Notes: generated from the sequence alone by a model not told the origin. A DNA stretch of 64,000 nucleotides from Anabaena sphaerica FACHB-251 (GCF_014696825.1 NZ_JACJQU010000014.1:1-64000), one strand, 5' to 3'. Positions 37,328-46,791 are shown, counted from the stretch's first letter. Numbers and translations are program-made.

Positions 37328-37541
37328 ATAACCCTCTTCTGTCACTCTCCCAAAACACTTGCCATTTCTGAATTCTGGAACAGTTGTGTGGAAAGCGATC
37401 GCTCAGTTATTTCGGAATATAATTTCCACAAGGCGAACAGATGACGAAATTGTGGACACAGACACTTCAAACGATTGATATTACCTCTCTTTGAGATTTT
37501 TTATTAGTAGGAAAATCCGGAAAGTGACAGAAGAGGGATAA
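37328..37541. mobile_element. MITE-like element with TIRs and ATAA duplication
   Basis: Exact 15-bp terminal inverted repeats CCCTCTTCTGTCACT (37332-37346) and AGTGACAGAAGAGGG (37523-37537), extending to about 19 bp with one mismatch. They are flanked by direct ATAA repeats (37328-37331 and 37538-37541) that look like a target-site duplication. The interior of 176 bp has no credible gene. The right ATAA abuts the stop codon of the CLC gene. Confidence 0.75.
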
Positions 37542-40163
37542 TTATGAATTAATTGCTCCTCTAACTAAAATCACTGTACTTTCAATACCGGAAGCGATAT
37601 TTTCGGGAATATTACCTTGAATTGCTTGTTGTAATAAACCCTCACGAGAAGCACCCAAAACTACAACATCATAACCTTCTGTTTTCACTAAATTAATTAC
37701 GCCTTCGCAAACAGAATCAGCTTGTATAGGTTCAGCCACAACGGTACTGTGTAAGTTGCGACGACGCATTAACTGACGTGTAGATTCTTCTAAGAATTGC
37801 ATATTTGGCTTTAATTCTGATGGTTTAAATACTTGAGTGAGGCGAATTTCGGTATCATTTCCCAATGTCACTAAAGCAGGTAGTAATTTAATGGCCATGG
37901 GTGCATTTGGTCCCCCTGCCATCGGTACTAACCAACGGTTAAAATGCTTAGAGTCAGAAATATTACCTAATTTTACTAAGACAACATCACAAGCAGCTTG
38001 ACGAATTATGGTATCTACAACTGTGCCGAAAATCCTTCCAGGGGTGAAAGTATTGCCTTTCCAACCCATGAAAATTAGGTCTATGTGACGTTCCTTAATT
38101 GTCTCTAAAATCGCCTGGGCGACATCATGGGCGACTCGTATTTGTGTATGTATGGGAATGTGCGATTTTTTGGCTAAAGCTTCCGCGTGTCGGAGTAAGC
38201 GGCGACTTTTTGTGGTTCTTACTTCTGTTTCCGATGGAGAACTATGACGAGATACGAGGATGATTTGTAAACACTCTAGTTCATAATGGCGATCGCGAGC
38301 AATAGTAATAGCCATTTGTAATAAAGTATCTGCTGTTTCTGGGTTAGCTACTGTTACTAATAATCTACCTCTACCAATATTAGGCGATCGCGTTTGGTAT
38401 ACTACATAAGAAGGTTCTGGTTGGGGTCCAGAAACTCCATTTTCACAATTAAGATGATCTGCTTCTGCTCGAATTATATCTGCACGGGTAATAATGCCAA
38501 TTAGTTTTTTTCTTTCCACCACTGGTAAACGACTAATTTGATAGCGGTCTAATAAATATAAAACATCACCTAATGTTTGCTTGGGTTTAACTGTCACTGG
38601 TTCCGGTGTCATAATTTCCCTTAAAGCAAAAAGATTAGGTGAGTAACGATTTTGTAAATCTGATTGAGTGACAATTCCTACTAATTTGCTTTCTTCAACC
38701 ACCGGAAAACCCCGATGATGAGAACGAGAAAACGCTTGAATAACTTCATCTATAGACATCTCTGTCTCTAGAGTTTCCACCCGTTGCTGCATCACATCCT
38801 GGGCTGTTAACTGAGTTAATATTCCTTCTAGGGGAGCTTTTTTTTGAATTTCGATGCCATTCAATTGTAAAAGTTTGTCATATAGAGAACCAGGTACTAC
38901 CTTATCTGCTACTAAATAAGATGTGACAGAAACAATCATTAAAGGTAATACTAAATTGAAATCTGTCGTCATTTCAAACACAATCACAATAGCTGTAATT
39001 GGTACTTTAGAAACCGCGCTAAAAAATCCCCCCATTCCTGCTAAAGCGTAGGTAGTAGGAGAACCTAAACCCCAAAGTTGTAACTCACACACCCCAACTA
39101 TGTGACCTAAACAAGAACCTAAAATCAAACTAGGTGCAAATAATCCCCCTGGTGCGCCCGAACCAAAGGCAATTAAGGTTAAAATAAATTGAGCAATGAA
39201 AGTGATCACTGCAAATAAAAGATTAGGTTGACTAACAATCATATACTCCCGTAAACCAGCATTATCACGATAATATTCCGGGAGTAAGGCCACGATTACA
39301 CCAGAAACAAAGCCAGCTAAAGCCACCCGTAGGGCTAAACTAATGTGTAACCTACGATAAGTTTTAATGCTAAAAATTAACCCACGATTAAATACTGCAC
39401 CTAGCAACCCTGCCAAAATACCCAATAGTAAAAAAATAGGAATTTCTAGCAGAGAGAACTGGCTAGAATAGTTCATTAATTCCAGGTTCAATTGCAAACT
39501 ACCACCGCCTAACAACCGGGAAATTACCCCACCGATAAAACAGGCGATGATTGCAGTTCCTAAAGTCAGTCCTGATAAATCTTGTAGTAACTCTTCAATA
39601 ATAAATAATACCCCAGCAATGGGGGCGTTAAAAGCAGCGGATAAACCAGCACCCGCACCCGCAGCAATCATTTGGCGACGATGGTCTGGGGAAGTGGGAA
39701 CCCAACGACTCATTCCTGCTGCTAAACCTGCCCCGACTTGGACTGTGGGACCCTGTCTTCCTAATGTAATACCCGAACCCAAGGCGATGATAGCACTGAT
39801 TAGCTTGATAAATGCCACCCGCCAGCATAACTTGATAGGTATATTGGCGAGACTGGCTTTGACTTGAGGAATACCGCTACCTGCGGCTTCTGGTGCTAAC
39901 CTTTGCACCAACCAACCAGCAAAAAACCCAAAGGTCATGCCAATTAAGGGTAAGGTTAGCCAAGCTGGTAAAAATTGGGTGCTGTGAACGCGCCATGTTC
40001 CCAACCAACCTGAACCTTGTTTGAGTAACACTGCGGATAAAGCAGCGACAATTCCAATCATACAAGCTTCAGCGTTAGGGTTGCCTATTAAGGATATCGC
40101 TAAACCTTTTTTAGACTGCCATAAGTTGCGAAACCTTTGGGTTAGCATGGTCAGGGAAATCAT
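37542..40163 (-). CDS. CLC-family chloride protein with CBS pair and universal-stress domains
   Basis: 873 residues. The N-terminal CLC membrane domain (about 20-440) has GSGIP (AAGSGIPQVKASLA), the second selectivity segment GRQGPTVQVG and GGLFAPSL. Two CBS domains follow (about 445-575; VMQQRVETLETEMSIDEV and IMTPEPVTVKPKQTL). A universal-stress-protein-like region then occupies about 600-870. In CLC exchangers the second motif is GREGP, whose Glu gates and carries protons; here it is Gln137 (CAG codon). The inner Glu pair (IIEE, 190-191) is kept. Three-part fusions like this are known in cyanobacteria. The stop lies directly beside a MITE. Confidence 0.93.
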   Translation of the reverse strand: MISLTMLTQRFRNLWQSKKGLAISLIGNPNAEACMIGIVAALSAVLLKQGSGWLGTWRVHSTQFLPAWLTLPLIGMTFGFFAGWLVQRLAPEAAGSGIPQVKASLANIPIKLCWRVAFIKLISAIIALGSGITLGRQGPTVQVGAGLAAGMSRWVPTSPDHRRQMIAAGAGAGLSAAFNAPIAGVLFIIEELLQDLSGLTLGTAIIACFIGGVISRLLGGGSLQLNLELMNYSSQFSLLEIPIFLLLGILAGLLGAVFNRGLIFSIKTYRRLHISLALRVALAGFVSGVIVALLPEYYRDNAGLREYMIVSQPNLLFAVITFIAQFILTLIAFGSGAPGGLFAPSLILGSCLGHIVGVCELQLWGLGSPTTYALAGMGGFFSAVSKVPITAIVIVFEMTTDFNLVLPLMIVSVTSYLVADKVVPGSLYDKLLQLNGIEIQKKAPLEGILTQLTAQDVMQQRVETLETEMSIDEVIQAFSRSHHRGFPVVEESKLVGIVTQSDLQNRYSPNLFALREIMTPEPVTVKPKQTLGDVLYLLDRYQISRLPVVERKKLIGIITRADIIRAEADHLNCENGVSGPQPEPSYVVYQTRSPNIGRGRLLVTVANPETADTLLQMAITIARDRHYELECLQIILVSRHSSPSETEVRTTKSRRLLRHAEALAKKSHIPIHTQIRVAHDVAQAILETIKERHIDLIFMGWKGNTFTPGRIFGTVVDTIIRQAACDVVLVKLGNISDSKHFNRWLVPMAGGPNAPMAIKLLPALVTLGNDTEIRLTQVFKPSELKPNMQFLEESTRQLMRRRNLHSTVVAEPIQADSVCEGVINLVKTEGYDVVVLGASREGLLQQAIQGNIPENIASGIESTVILVRGAINS

Positions 40164-40184
40164 AAATTTTAAATTCTAATTCTA

Positions 40185-40832
40185 TCAAGATTGAGGATAA
40201 TTTTTGAAGTAATCTTGTAACCAAGTGTAGCTTTGTGTAAGTAAATTATCTATATTTAAATTCCATAAACTCAAACTACCCTTTTTGTTTCCAGTTACAA
40301 GGGTTTGACTATCGGGGCTGAAACCGATACTTCTTATTTCATCATCAGTATTGAAAGTCAATATTAGTGTACCATCGTTTTTCCAGAGATTAATTGTTCC
40401 ATCAATACTGCTAGATGCAAGTATTGTACCATTAGAATTAAAACTAACACTTGTAATTTCAATTTTATCTTTAGATAAAGTTATGGTTTTTCTATCGCTT
40501 TTCCAAATCTTAACTTCGCCATCTTTACTGCTAGAAGCAAACATTTTGCTATCAGGACTAAAACTGATTTTGGTAATATCTTCAGTATGTTCAGTCAAAG
40601 TTTTAATTAATTTACCATTGTTTTTCCAAAGTTTAATTGTGCCATCAATACTGCCAGAAGCAATAGTTTGACCATCAGGACTAAAACTGATACTGTTTAT
40701 CCAACTTTCATGCGCGGAAATATGAGTTATTGGTAAATCTTGAAGTTGCCAAAGTTTGATGCTATTATCTAAACTCCCAGAAGCCAGCATTTTTCCATCA
40801 GGGCTAAAATTGAAAGCAGAGCCTTCTAAAAT
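40185..40832 (-). pseudogene. WD40-repeat fragment lacking its 5' part
   Basis: A run of five WD40 repeats (FSPDGKMLASGSLDNSIKLW and similar), 201 residues from the first Met. The same WD40 pattern continues upstream of that Met (EGSAFNFSPDGK) to an in-frame TGA at 40833-40835, so the real start and any N-terminal domain are lost. The C-terminus (WLQDYFKNYPQS) looks like a natural end of such proteins. Full cyanobacterial WD40 proteins usually have 7 or 14 repeats after a STAND or kinase domain. It lies 21 bp upstream of the CLC gene on the same strand. Confidence 0.75.
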
Positions 40833-40876
40833 TCATTTCCATCCAGAGTATGGGAACGAGAAAATTATGGCAATCT

Positions 40877-41040
40877 GTAGGGGTTTAGCATTGCTAAACC
40901 CCTACCAAATGACTGTATGGGGAAAGTAAATCAATTTTGTACTTGCTTAACTAACAACTTACTTTACTATAATTAGTAAGGCTATCTTGAGGAAAATTGT
41001 ATGCCTGAAGTAGGGGTAATTCATGAATTACCCCTACGCA
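40877..41040. repeat. two GTAGGGG palindromes
   Basis: Palindrome 1 (about 40878-40906) has arms GTAGGGGTTTAGCA and TGCTAAACCCCTAC. Palindrome 2 (about 41011-41038) has arms GTAGGGGTAATTCA and TGAATTACCCCTAC. They share the GTAGGGGT start but differ inside; both form strong hairpins in the gene-fragment island. Confidence 0.88.
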
Positions 41041-41088
41041 GGAATCAGGTTTTGAGTTCAATCTTGCGTAAGTCTTAAATCTATCTAG

Positions 41089-41328
41089 TTATTTTTGAGC
41101 TTCTAATATTTCCGTTTCTAGTTGATTTTGCAAGTTTTCACTGAACAAAATTTCATCCCCAATAATTTGAATCTCATTAGTGACAAAATTTAGCTGTGAA
41201 TTTGAGTTATTTTCTAGTTGTTGAATGGTGTTTATAGGAGGAGAAATAGCTGTTGATAGTAGTGAATTGACAGAGAATAACAATGTGTTAATTATCAGCA
41301 GCGATAAACAAAAGTTTTTCATTTGCAA
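41089..41328 (-). CDS. short exported hypothetical protein, possibly a fragment
   Basis: 79 residues. An N-terminal signal peptide is clear (basic MQMKN, hydrophobic FCLSLLIINTLLFSVNSLL, small residues). The remainder is polar and Asn/Gln/Glu-rich with no recognised domain. It lies downstream of a COP23 fragment on the same strand and may be the scrambled end or start of a larger exported protein. Confidence 0.45.
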   Translation of the reverse strand: MQMKNFCLSLLIINTLLFSVNSLLSTAISPPINTIQQLENNSNSQLNFVTNEIQIIGDEILFSENLQNQLETEILEAQK

Positions 41329-41394
41329 AAATGAGGGAATAAATATATTTTGATTATTCCTTCTCTACAGGAGCGTTACGCAGAAACTCATCCA

Positions 41395-41607
41395 TCAATC
41401 AGGTTGACCATTGATTTTACCATTAGTAATCATCTGTAAAGTTCCATTATCATAGGCTTCTTGAAACCGAGGAGCTACTGACTGACAACGTTCTTGAGGA
41501 GAATATTTACCAAAGTTTTTTTCCCAGCGAACAATGGCGGTTTTACCTCTGCTAGTCCAAGCAAAGGTTGTCGGTAAACGTTTATTTTTATTATTTGTCT
41601 GCGAACA
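41395..41607 (-). pseudogene. COP23-domain fragment
   Basis: An open stretch of 70 codons reading FAWTSRGKTAIVRWEKNFGK, then YSPQERCQSVAPRFQEAYDN and LQMITNGKINGQPD. This matches the core of cyanobacterial COP23 (circadian oscillating polypeptide) proteins. There is no ATG or signal peptide: the frame runs upstream into GACAGGT tandem repeats and a stop. It also ends early, where the family continues after NGQP. It is therefore a gene fragment. Confidence 0.7.
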
Positions 41608-41774
41608 GGTGACAGGTGACAGAGTTGAAAGTCTATTTGTGTCTAGGTTTTATCGTCAATTAATGTCCTAACCCCCTTGTCTGTTGCTATATCTTGGCGA
41701 CTTCTCAAAGAATTCCGGGATTTTGATAATAACTTTTTTCCTATCCCCTTCTTGCTGTCACCTGTCACCTTAAA

Positions 41775-43088
41775 TCAAGTATTTTTCCCAGTAGTAGAAA
41801 GTCCTTCAACTATTAAAGATGGAGTGTAGCAAGACCCATTCCAATCTGCATCACCACCAAGTTTAACTATTTGTTTAAGGGCTGTGTAAACATTACCGGC
41901 AACCATTGTATCTTTAACTCTGCCCATTATTTGGCCTTTTTTTACCAGATACCCCAAATCAACATTTATAGAAAAATCACCCGAAATTCCACCACTTTCT
42001 CCTAATATTTGATCGACAATTAAACCTTCATCCATATCTTGAATTAATTCTTGTAGGGATGCAGTACCAGGTTGGATCAGGAAGTTAAATAAACCAGGAG
42101 TGGGATAGCTACCCAAACCAGGACGAAAACCATTACCTGTGCTACCAATACCTAATTGTCGTCCAGTGGTGTGATCGCTATAAAAATTCCGTAGAATTCC
42201 GTTTTCGACAAATACCAAAGACTTAGTAGGATTGCCTTCATCATCAAAAGGACAACTGTAAGGACCAGCTTGTGGGTCTTGGTAAAGGGTGAGAGTGGGT
42301 GCAACAATCGGTTTACCTAACCTATCTGCCCAAGGGGAAGCTTTTTCTAAAACTTGCTTCCCATTTAAAGCAGCTTGTACAGTTCCCCAAAGCATATCCG
42401 CAGCTTTGGAAGTGAACAAAACTGGAACTCGACCACTAGGGGTATAAACGTTTTCTTTTGCCCAATTTAATCGCTGTAAAATTTGGTGAGCTACTCTATA
42501 GGGATCGAGTTCACCCCGTTGGGTTTGTCCATCAGCAACACTTAAAAAATCATCACCTCTGACCCATTCTGCGGACATATAGCAGCTGAGAGTAGTATCA
42601 CTATAGTGACAATCTAAACCTTTGCTGTTGATTAATCTAGTATTTTCAACATCACATTCCCAGTCACTGTTACAGAGAACATCAGGATAGACATCACGAA
42701 TGAGAGCGATCGCCTGTTTACCCCATTCTATGAGTATCTTTACTGGTACAGCTTTTCCCAAGTCCGGGTAGGATGGCTTGGAGTTAGTCACCAATTCTAC
42801 AGGTTCCGGTTGATTAAGTTGACTGAGGGCTAATGCCCGTTCTACCATCCCTTGCGGATCTACAGAACCGTAAGCCACAGTTAGTCCAGGACGGCCGTTT
42901 CGCCATAGTCGCAATGCTGTACCTTCAGATTGACTGGTTTCTAGTTGTTTCAGGCGGTTGGCCTCAAAAAACACAGGACGAGAAAGCGATCGCGACTGAT
43001 ACACTTCCGCAGCCTCTGCGCCAGATTTTAAGGCAAGTTCTAGCAGCTGTTCCGCTAGTGTATCTTGTGACAAATTTGCAGAACCCAT
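41775..43088 (-). CDS. TldE/PmbA-type protein (metallopeptidase partner)
   Basis: 437 residues. TldD/TldE (PmbA) form a heteromeric protease that trims peptides and modified microcins; TldE is the subunit without the metal motif. Seen are AEAAEVYQSRSLSRPVFFEANRLK near the N-terminus (listed in part), VPVLFTSKAADMLWGTVQAA, SGGISGDFSINVDLGYLV and the C-terminal GSCYTPSLIVEGLSTTG. No HExxxH is present, so PmbA/TldE is preferred over TldD. tab2 lies 198 bp upstream on the same strand; tldD is not in this window. Confidence 0.88.
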   Translation of the reverse strand: MGSANLSQDTLAEQLLELALKSGAEAAEVYQSRSLSRPVFFEANRLKQLETSQSEGTALRLWRNGRPGLTVAYGSVDPQGMVERALALSQLNQPEPVELVTNSKPSYPDLGKAVPVKILIEWGKQAIALIRDVYPDVLCNSDWECDVENTRLINSKGLDCHYSDTTLSCYMSAEWVRGDDFLSVADGQTQRGELDPYRVAHQILQRLNWAKENVYTPSGRVPVLFTSKAADMLWGTVQAALNGKQVLEKASPWADRLGKPIVAPTLTLYQDPQAGPYSCPFDDEGNPTKSLVFVENGILRNFYSDHTTGRQLGIGSTGNGFRPGLGSYPTPGLFNFLIQPGTASLQELIQDMDEGLIVDQILGESGGISGDFSINVDLGYLVKKGQIMGRVKDTMVAGNVYTALKQIVKLGGDADWNGSCYTPSLIVEGLSTTGKNT

Positions 43089-43185
43089 TTTCCTTGATCA
43101 ATTGTGGATTTTGGATTGTAAAGCCTAGATAGACCTAGCCATTATCCCATCAGCGTGGATCAACAGTTGTAATTTTCGTGGTAAT

Positions 43186-43284
43186 TGGTAATTGGTAATT
43201 GGTAATTGGGAAAAATCATCTCCCTGCCCCCTGCACCCTGCACCCTGCCCCCTGCACCCTGTTCCCTGTTCCCTGTTCCCTCTT
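43186..43284. repeat. tandem repeats between tldE and tab2
   Basis: GGTAATT heptamers (about 43182-43208), then CCCTGCACCCTGC-type units (about 43222-43262) and CCCTGTT heptamers (about 43256-43281). The short frames drawn on either strand here are repeat translations. Confidence 0.88.
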
Positions 43285-43285
43285 C

Positions 43286-44146
43286 TTACAGATTCACCTC
43301 TTGTAACAGCCAAAAACCTGCAAAAGATTGAGCTTGGGGATCGGACTGCACACCAACAAAATGCACACCATTAGCTTGTTGCTTTGCTTGTTCAAAACCT
43401 TGAGCTTCTTTGAGAAGTTGGGGTGTTCTGATATTTGCCACAACCCAGCTTTCCGTTGCACCGGTTTCTAAAATCAGTCTGTCTCCTTGCTTAGTGTCAA
43501 AGTGCAAATAAGCCATTTCCAAACCAGACATCCACCCAGCAATGGGTAAAGCTCTAGGTGAGAAAATCAAAATCCCCGGAATGCGAGATTCTGGCGATAA
43601 TTGGGCTAAATCGAGGGGGAAAGCTTCACCAAACCCTATTTCCCAATCTGGCATATCCGCAAAATCCCCTGCTTCTAAACTCACAAATGCCCATTGCTTG
43701 CCTTCCAAAGCATCTGGTAAACGTTGGGGTAAAGGTCTATCTAACCGCACTGAAGGATTAGCCCCCCCTTGATATCCTGATTCTTGGGGATACACTTCCT
43801 CCATCCGCTGGTGTAGCCATTGGTTGAGAACTAAAGTGCGCCGACTAGGTAAAGCAGGAATACCCACATCCTGACAGGCTTTAGTAATCATATTATTCAT
43901 TTGGCGACGGAAAAAGCGTATTTTGATGGGTGCTTCCCCAGCTTTATTGATAGCTTCCTGTAATGCTGTCCGCAACCAACCCGAATTTACCTGATTACTA
44001 GGGCAATATTGAGCATAGCGAAACAAGGAATCTGTTTTAGTGCGGACATCCACAGGACTTTCACACACTAAGATTTCCCAAACTTTTTTTTGATTTGCGT
44101 CCAAAATCGGACGAGAGTAAAAATCGAGTTCCCAAATACTGCCCAT
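43286..44146 (-). CDS. Tab2/Atab2-family RNA-binding protein
   Basis: 286 residues. Tab2 (DUF1092) is an RNA-binding factor needed for translation of photosystem I psaB in algae and photosystems in plants; cyanobacterial homologues are presumed to act similarly. Family marks are WELDFYSRPILDANQKKVWE at the N-terminus, RTLVLNQWLHQRMEEVYP in the centre, and GVHFVGVQSDPQAQSFAGFW then LLQEVNL at the C-terminus. Length is normal. Heptamer repeats follow the stop. Confidence 0.92.
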   Translation of the reverse strand: MGSIWELDFYSRPILDANQKKVWEILVCESPVDVRTKTDSLFRYAQYCPSNQVNSGWLRTALQEAINKAGEAPIKIRFFRRQMNNMITKACQDVGIPALPSRRTLVLNQWLHQRMEEVYPQESGYQGGANPSVRLDRPLPQRLPDALEGKQWAFVSLEAGDFADMPDWEIGFGEAFPLDLAQLSPESRIPGILIFSPRALPIAGWMSGLEMAYLHFDTKQGDRLILETGATESWVVANIRTPQLLKEAQGFEQAKQQANGVHFVGVQSDPQAQSFAGFWLLQEVNL

Positions 44147-44269
44147 GTTATGCGGTGAAATCTGGCGAGTTTATCTTTTGTTATGTTTCCACTCTACCAA
44201 TCTACAGGAGTATTAACCGTGGCAATTTTAGATTTTGGATTTTGGATTTTGGGTTGGGAATATGATCCA

Positions 44270-45157
44270 TCACTCGTTACTCATTACCACCTCTAACTGT
44301 CCCACTTCAGCAGGTAAATGTTTTTCCATCCAACTACTTAAATCAGTTAGCACCTCACAATAATTAATATCACAATGTAAATCGTGATAGGCTCCTGGAT
44401 ATTCAATGCGTAGCTTATCTGAGTAAGTCACACGCTGGTAAAAAAGTTCGCTGCCTCCAGGTAAAACCACCCTGTCAGCACCACCATGCAAAATCAACAG
44501 CGGTACTTTCCATTCATGAGCATGGGCATTAATCCACGCTAGTGTAGTAAAGAACTCTGTAGAAAAACGGGCTGTGGCGCGGGTATGGCGTAAAGAATCT
44601 TTGGCGTAGGTGGCTACAATTTGCGGATCTCGTGAACCAGCATCTGCGTCAAGTCCGGTATTTAAGGAAAAACGAGGCCACACCCGCGAAAGCATCTTTC
44701 CTAATAGCACGCGCACAGGTGATACTCCCACTTCTCCAATACTGGGTGCAACAGAAATTACTCCTTGTAATGCAGATGTATCTTCTGGATAACGCAAAAC
44801 ATATTCTAAGACAATCATTCCGCCCATGCTATGACCAAAAAGGAAAATTGGGCATCCTGGTTGCTGTTTTTGAATCATTTGTAAGAAGTTTCGCACATCA
44901 TCACGAAACTCAGCCCAAGTATTGATGTAACCTCTTTGACCGGGTGACTGTCCATGACCACGCAAATCTAAGCCATAAACAGCATATTGCTGAGGTAACA
45001 AATGCTCGATTATATTCTTGTAAAGTCCGCTGTGTCCTCCAAGTCCATGTACCAAAACTAATATCGCTTTGATTTTACCCCTTGGATTCCAGCTTTGATA
45101 ATACAGGTCAAGTCCCCCAACACCTTTAAACGTGCCTACGCTGTGGTAAATTTTCAT
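44270..45157 (-). CDS. alpha/beta hydrolase, monoacylglycerol-lipase-like
   Basis: 295 residues. Nucleophile elbow GHSMGG (about 109-114), acidic residue in LHGGADRVVLPG, and catalytic His in YPGAYHDLHCD. The N-terminal oxyanion strand LVLVHGLGGHSGLY and the early DLRGHGQSPGQRGY are typical of the serine-aminopeptidase-S33 or lysophospholipase group. It has no signal peptide and is probably cytoplasmic. The substrate (monoacylglycerol, lysophospholipid or other ester) cannot be fixed; a plsC-type gene starts divergently beside it, which supports a lipid role. Confidence 0.87.
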   Translation of the reverse strand: MKIYHSVGTFKGVGGLDLYYQSWNPRGKIKAILVLVHGLGGHSGLYKNIIEHLLPQQYAVYGLDLRGHGQSPGQRGYINTWAEFRDDVRNFLQMIQKQQPGCPIFLFGHSMGGMIVLEYVLRYPEDTSALQGVISVAPSIGEVGVSPVRVLLGKMLSRVWPRFSLNTGLDADAGSRDPQIVATYAKDSLRHTRATARFSTEFFTTLAWINAHAHEWKVPLLILHGGADRVVLPGGSELFYQRVTYSDKLRIEYPGAYHDLHCDINYCEVLTDLSSWMEKHLPAEVGQLEVVMSNE

Positions 45158-45253
45158 GGTTAATTTTTTACCTACTTTCCCAGCAAGCTATTAGCCTATC
45201 AACGTACATTGTAGGGAAAATTGCTTCTAACTGTGGGAGGAATTACAGAAATT

Positions 45254-45299
45254 TAGGTGACAGGTAACAGGTGACAGGTGACAGGTGACAGGTGACAGG
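45254..45299. repeat. GACAGGT heptamer repeat
   Basis: Six copies of the 7-bp unit GACAGGT/AACAGGT in the gap between the hydrolase and plsC-type genes. A two-copy version occurs at about 41605-41620. Confidence 0.92.
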
Positions 45300-45367
45300 A
45301 AATTCAAAATTCTTTCCTCCTTAACTCCTGACTCCTTGAACTCCTTATTTTGTTGTTAAAGCACGAA

Positions 45368-46291
45368 ATGGAAAATACTAACGGATCAGAAAATTTACCA
45401 CCTGTGACGGAGGCGGCTATTAAGCGGGTATGGGAAGGTGTGGGGGCGGCGAGCGATCGCACTATTCGTCATACTATAGAAACTACTCTCAATGGGCTAT
45501 CGGCTATTGATCAGGAACATTGGGAACCGCGAGTTAATGCTAATATCAGACGTTGTGTGTTGCGATCGCTCATTCATTCTCTATTCCGTGTCAAAGTTGA
45601 AAACATTGAAAATATCCCACCCACACCAGCAATCTTAGCTGCTAACCATCTTCACCACATCGACCCCTTAGTTTTACTCGCAGAAATACCTACTCAGCCC
45701 CATTATTATATTCTCGGTGATGCCCGCACTCTCTATAACAAATGGTGGAAACGCCTGATTTTAGGTTTTGCAGGTGGTGTCATCCCTTTAGAACGCATTT
45801 GGGGAGAAGAACAGGCTGTTATTGCTGCTGCTAAAGCCGGACGAGATGATTTACAGGAACTTGCTCAAGTTATTAAAGATACCGTTAATCCTGGTGGAGA
45901 TATCCACACAATCCGCCGCATAGACCGCATTGTTGCGGCAATTTTAGCCAGTGGGGATGGGTTGATGATTTTTCCCGAAGGTAGACTGGGAACTGCTGAG
46001 GGTCATTTACATCCCCTGAAACGCGGAACTGTAATTTATGCGTTGCGGGCTGGAGTACCAATTGTCCCCATAGCATTAATTGGTACTCATGACTTATTTT
46101 TGAGGAAAGAGTTAACAATTCGGGTGGGTGAACCTTTATATTTTTCTGCAACTACTAGGCCAAAGCGTCCAGAAATAGATACAGCTGCGGAAGCATTACA
46201 AGAAGCGATACAGGCTTTGTTGCCTAGAGATTATCAAGAACCACAAGGGATAAAGTTGTTACAGCATTTCCTGAATCGGATGCTGTGGTGA
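45368..46291 (+). CDS. 1-acylglycerol-3-phosphate O-acyltransferase (PlsC-like)
   Basis: 307 residues from the ATG at 45368; a TTG six codons upstream is open but unneeded. Acylates lysophosphatidic acid in membrane lipid synthesis. Seen are the catalytic NHLHHID (H-x4-D), the FPEGRLGTAEG motif III, and VPIVPIALIGTHD motif IV. The first 80 residues form a helical extension not found in the shortest PlsC proteins, and an insert (about 155-200, VIAAAKAGRDDLQELAQVIK) sits between motifs. One membrane helix is weak. MITE copy 2 follows 10 bp after the stop. Confidence 0.88.
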   Translation: MENTNGSENLPPVTEAAIKRVWEGVGAASDRTIRHTIETTLNGLSAIDQEHWEPRVNANIRRCVLRSLIHSLFRVKVENIENIPPTPAILAANHLHHIDPLVLLAEIPTQPHYYILGDARTLYNKWWKRLILGFAGGVIPLERIWGEEQAVIAAAKAGRDDLQELAQVIKDTVNPGGDIHTIRRIDRIVAAILASGDGLMIFPEGRLGTAEGHLHPLKRGTVIYALRAGVPIVPIALIGTHDLFLRKELTIRVGEPLYFSATTRPKRPEIDTAAEALQEAIQALLPRDYQEPQGIKLLQHFLNRMLW

Positions 46292-46301
46292 TTTGCTTGT
46301 A

Positions 46302-46423
46302 GGACTTATGGCAGTGTCAGATCAAACATCTCTTGTAGGGTGTATCAGACTGCATAAATCCTGTTATTAAACAGATTTGTGACATCTAATGCACCCTACT
46401 AACTATGCCAGTTGCATAAGTCC
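46302..46423. mobile_element. MITE-like element, copy 2 (122 bp)
   Basis: Starts GGACTTATGGCAGTGTCAGA and ends AGTTGCATAAGTCC. It is the inverse-orientation counterpart of 34009-34129. Terminal inverted repeats are GGACTTATG / CATAAGTCC. No open frame. It lies 10 bp after the plsC-type stop codon. Confidence 0.88.
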
Positions 46424-46731
46424 TGGACTATTTAAATTCAATCTCACTCTTGTTTGTAGAGTTGCCTCACAGGCTCTTGAACCCTCCAATCCCTCAATGA
46501 ATTAGGGGGCAAAAGAAAAAGTGAAACCCACATTTTGAACTAAAAATATGGATTATTAAAAAGTAGAGTTTGAGAGTAAAAACTTGGATTACTTGGGAAT
46601 AGTAGCGTAATAATTGATGAAACAGTAATTGTAGAAAAAATCAATTATTATATATTCTTAATGGAGAATGGGAAAAAATCAATACAGGAGACTTAATCAA
46701 AGCAATCATGCTCAATGCAATAGACATCTCC

Positions 46732-46791
46732 GGTAATTAAATGTGCGTGGTTTGAAACCCTTGTAGAGACGTTCCGCCGGAACGTCTCTAC
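46732..46791. repeat. 60-bp dispersed repeat with 29-bp hairpin, copy 1
   Basis: Nearly identical to 62585-62644. The right half is a hairpin with 13-bp arms GTAGAGACGTTCC and GGAACGTCTCTAC (46763-46791). Confidence 0.93.
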
